The position numbers and the translations under genes are program-made. A stretch of DNA of 6,863 bases, taken from contig RKRS01000209.1 in assembly GCA_007571275.1 (NCBI GenBank), positions 1-6,863 of the forward strand, read 5' to 3'. The DNA is from Dehalococcoidia bacterium (GTDB lineage: Bacteria > Chloroflexota > Dehalococcoidia > Bin125). Position 1 is the first letter of the stretch, and each line of letters starts with the position of its first letter. Under the pieces are notes generated by a model. That model saw nothing but the letters and a program-made list of their open reading frames with translations, was not told the DNA's origin and made no database searches. Positions 5,630 through 6,863 of the stretch are shown one piece after another.

Positions 5630-6058
5630 ATGTCGATCTGGACTGAGGTTCGACCGCCGAAACCCCCAGACGTCCAGGCTCAGCCTGGAACGCCTGGCTA
5701 TGCGCGGACGCTGCTTGGTCTGGTCGGCTGGCTGCCGGCGATCGTGGCGATCGCCGCTGGCATTGCCGGCTTGAGTGTCGTCGCCAGTCAGCAATCGGCA
5801 ACCAGTCCCGAACCGATCATCCGCGATGTCGCCGCTCCGATAACAACTCACCACACGCTGATCGACCTGAACACCGCAACGATCGCTGAGCTCGCAACGC
5901 TACCCGGCATCGGAACGTCTCGGGCCGAGTCAATTGTGATCCTCCGCGCACAGCAACCGTTCAGCTCACTTGCCGACCTTGTTGAGCGGGGCATACTCCG
6001 ACCCTCTGAGGCGCTGGCAATCGCCGATCTGGCAGCGGTCTATGTCGTCGCCGAGTAG
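5630..6058 (+). CDS. comEA: ComEA-like helix-hairpin-helix DNA-binding protein
   Basis: ComEA is the membrane-anchored receptor that binds incoming double-stranded DNA during natural transformation and hands it towards ComEC. The 142-residue product has a proline-rich cytoplasmic N-terminus (1-26), one membrane helix (about 27-52), a short linker, and a C-terminal helix-hairpin-helix domain (about 78-140). That domain opens with IDLNTATIAELATLPGIG (78-95), the family hallmark (N-T-A plus LPGIG), followed by RAQQPFSSLADL (106-117). The second hairpin, usually GIG-type, reads GILRPSEALAI (121-131) and is diverged. There is no SLBB domain between the membrane helix and HhH, so the protein is shorter than the Bacillus one. 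The start is ATG at 5630, with AGGAG 5 bases upstream. The last 17 bases overlap the start of comEC, which strongly supports the competence assignment. Other short HhH proteins share this domain, so the family call rests on both sequence and context. Confidence 0.88.
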   Translation: MSIWTEVRPPKPPDVQAQPGTPGYARTLLGLVGWLPAIVAIAAGIAGLSVVASQQSATSPEPIIRDVAAPITTHHTLIDLNTATIAELATLPGIGTSRAESIVILRAQQPFSSLADLVERGILRPSEALAIADLAAVYVVAE

Positions 6059-6863
6059 TGGGGCGATCCGTTGGCTTGCCCGGGCACAGCTTCCATATCA
6101 GCCGCCTCTGTTGCATTGGTCGCTGTCGTTCGCGACGGGCGTCGCGTTCTCCCTCACCGCCGCTGATCTCTGGATCATCGCTCTGGGCAGCGCGCTGCTG
6201 ACGCTGTTCACTCTGACATCAGTTGCCCGCGTCGACGCGGTTCGGCGCCATCGGCACGCCCACCTGACGCTGTTACTACTCGCTCCGGCACTGATTGGCG
6301 TCGGCTACTGGCGCGCTGATCAGAGCGGGTTTTCAGTTGACAGTCTCGCCAATCTGGACCTCGCCGGACAGACCGTGCGCCTGGAAGGGATCGTGGCTGA
6401 CGATCCACAATTTCGTGATGGCGGCCTGCGGTTGTTGCTCAACGCCCAATCAATCGAGATCGGCGCCGAGCGGCGAATGATCGATGACCAGATTCAACTG
6501 CATATCCCGGAGGTGATAGAGATCGCCAATGGCGATCAGGTTGTCCTTCAGGCAAGCCTTACCCCAACTGCAGGCACAGAGAGCGAGTACCTGCAGTGGC
6601 TGGCGAACAGGCGCATCGCCGCCAGCGCTCTGGCCCAACCGGGAAGCATCGACGTGCTTGGGCAGGCTGATCTGGGCTGGAGACAGTCACTCGCGAGAGA
6701 CGCACGCGCAGCGCTCAACCGCAGCATTCGCGCCGCCCTGCCGCCGCCCCTGTCGGGTATCGCGCAAGGCATGATCACCGGCCGCCGCGACGCCATCGAT
6801 CCCGAGCTGCGTTCCGACCTCAACGACACCTCGCTATCGCACCTGATCGTCATTTCCGGCAGC
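6042..6863 (+). CDS. comEC: ComEC/Rec2 DNA-uptake channel protein, N-terminal part (runs off the window)
   Basis: ComEC forms the inner-membrane channel that carries single-stranded DNA into the cytoplasm during transformation. The reading frame from ATG 6042 stays open through all 274 codons to the window edge; I translated it by hand. Hydrophobic segments lie at about 24-60 and 74-90. An OB-like extracytoplasmic region follows (about 108-175: LAGQTVRLEGIVADDP onward), as in the N-terminal domain of the family. The start of the competence membrane domain comes next: PPPLSGIAQGMITGRRDAIDPEL (234-256), then SLSHLIVISGS (264-274), the counterpart of the family's T-G-x-x-H-L-x-A-I-S-G block. The start is the first ATG in frame, with no good Shine-Dalgarno sequence. 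It overlaps comEA by 17 bases, so translation is probably coupled. The membrane core beyond the ISG motif and any C-terminal metallo-beta-lactamase-like domain are outside the window. Confidence 0.93.
   Translation, partial: MSSPSSGAIRWLARAQLPYQPPLLHWSLSFATGVAFSLTAADLWIIALGSALLTLFTLTSVARVDAVRRHRHAHLTLLLLAPALIGVGYWRADQSGFSVDSLANLDLAGQTVRLEGIVADDPQFRDGGLRLLLNAQSIEIGAERRMIDDQIQLHIPEVIEIANGDQVVLQASLTPTAGTESEYLQWLANRRIAASALAQPGSIDVLGQADLGWRQSLARDARAALNRSIRAALPPPLSGIAQGMITGRRDAIDPELRSDLNDTSLSHLIVISGS

Noticed and set aside
5474..5854. Minus-strand open frame overlapping the argF start and comEA
   Set aside because: It is antisense to comEA and out of frame with argF, and has no domain signal. It is a by-product of high-GC coding sequence.
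6621..6634. Perfect 5-base stem GCCAG-CGCT-CTGGC in comEC
   Set aside because: Short, inside coding sequence, and within what is expected by chance at this base composition.

Overview
The window is a gene-dense stretch of a moderately high-GC bacterial chromosome. Almost all of it is coding, and the only two non-coding gaps are about 85 and 112 bases long. The gene set is housekeeping plus DNA uptake: a CdaA-type diadenylate cyclase with a YbbR protein, the GTPase Der, acyl-phosphate lipid synthesis, ornithine carbamoyltransferase, and ComEA/ComEC. Actinobacteria usually carry DisA rather than CdaA, which argues against them. The style of the GpsA N-terminus and the der-plsY-gpsA order remind me of Chloroflexota. 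That phylum call is recollection and inference, not something the window proves. I see no mobile elements, phage genes, CRISPR arrays, tRNA or rRNA genes.

Layout. The minus strand carries a tight cluster, read right to left: argF (5517-4606), an 85-base spacer, cdaA (4520-3612), a YbbR/CdaR-like gene (3611-2307), der (2314-893), plsY (900-283) and the beginning of gpsA (286 to the window edge). From cdaA to gpsA the junctions are 0-base abutment, 8-base overlap, 8-base overlap and 4-base overlap. All five of these genes appear to start with GTG. This looks like one translationally coupled operon, with argF possibly at its head. Rightwards from a 112-base divergent intergenic region, the plus strand carries a short comEA (5630-6058) and the first 274 codons of comEC (6042 to the window edge).

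How the genes fit together. CdaA makes the second messenger c-di-AMP at the membrane, and the YbbR protein is its likely membrane-anchored regulator. In Firmicutes the pair is normally followed by glmM (cell-wall precursor synthesis). Here it is followed by a ribosome-assembly GTPase and by two enzymes of phosphatidic-acid synthesis: GpsA makes glycerol-3-phosphate and PlsY acylates it. The cluster therefore couples c-di-AMP signalling genes to 50S assembly and phospholipid synthesis. ComEA and ComEC are the DNA receptor and inner-membrane channel of natural transformation.

Nothing here is convincingly a new system. The points worth a second look are the operon context of cdaA, the run of GTG starts with overlaps, repeats in the argF-cdaA spacer, a near-identical DNA repeat inside der, and a few substituted residues in PlsY, GpsA and ComEA.
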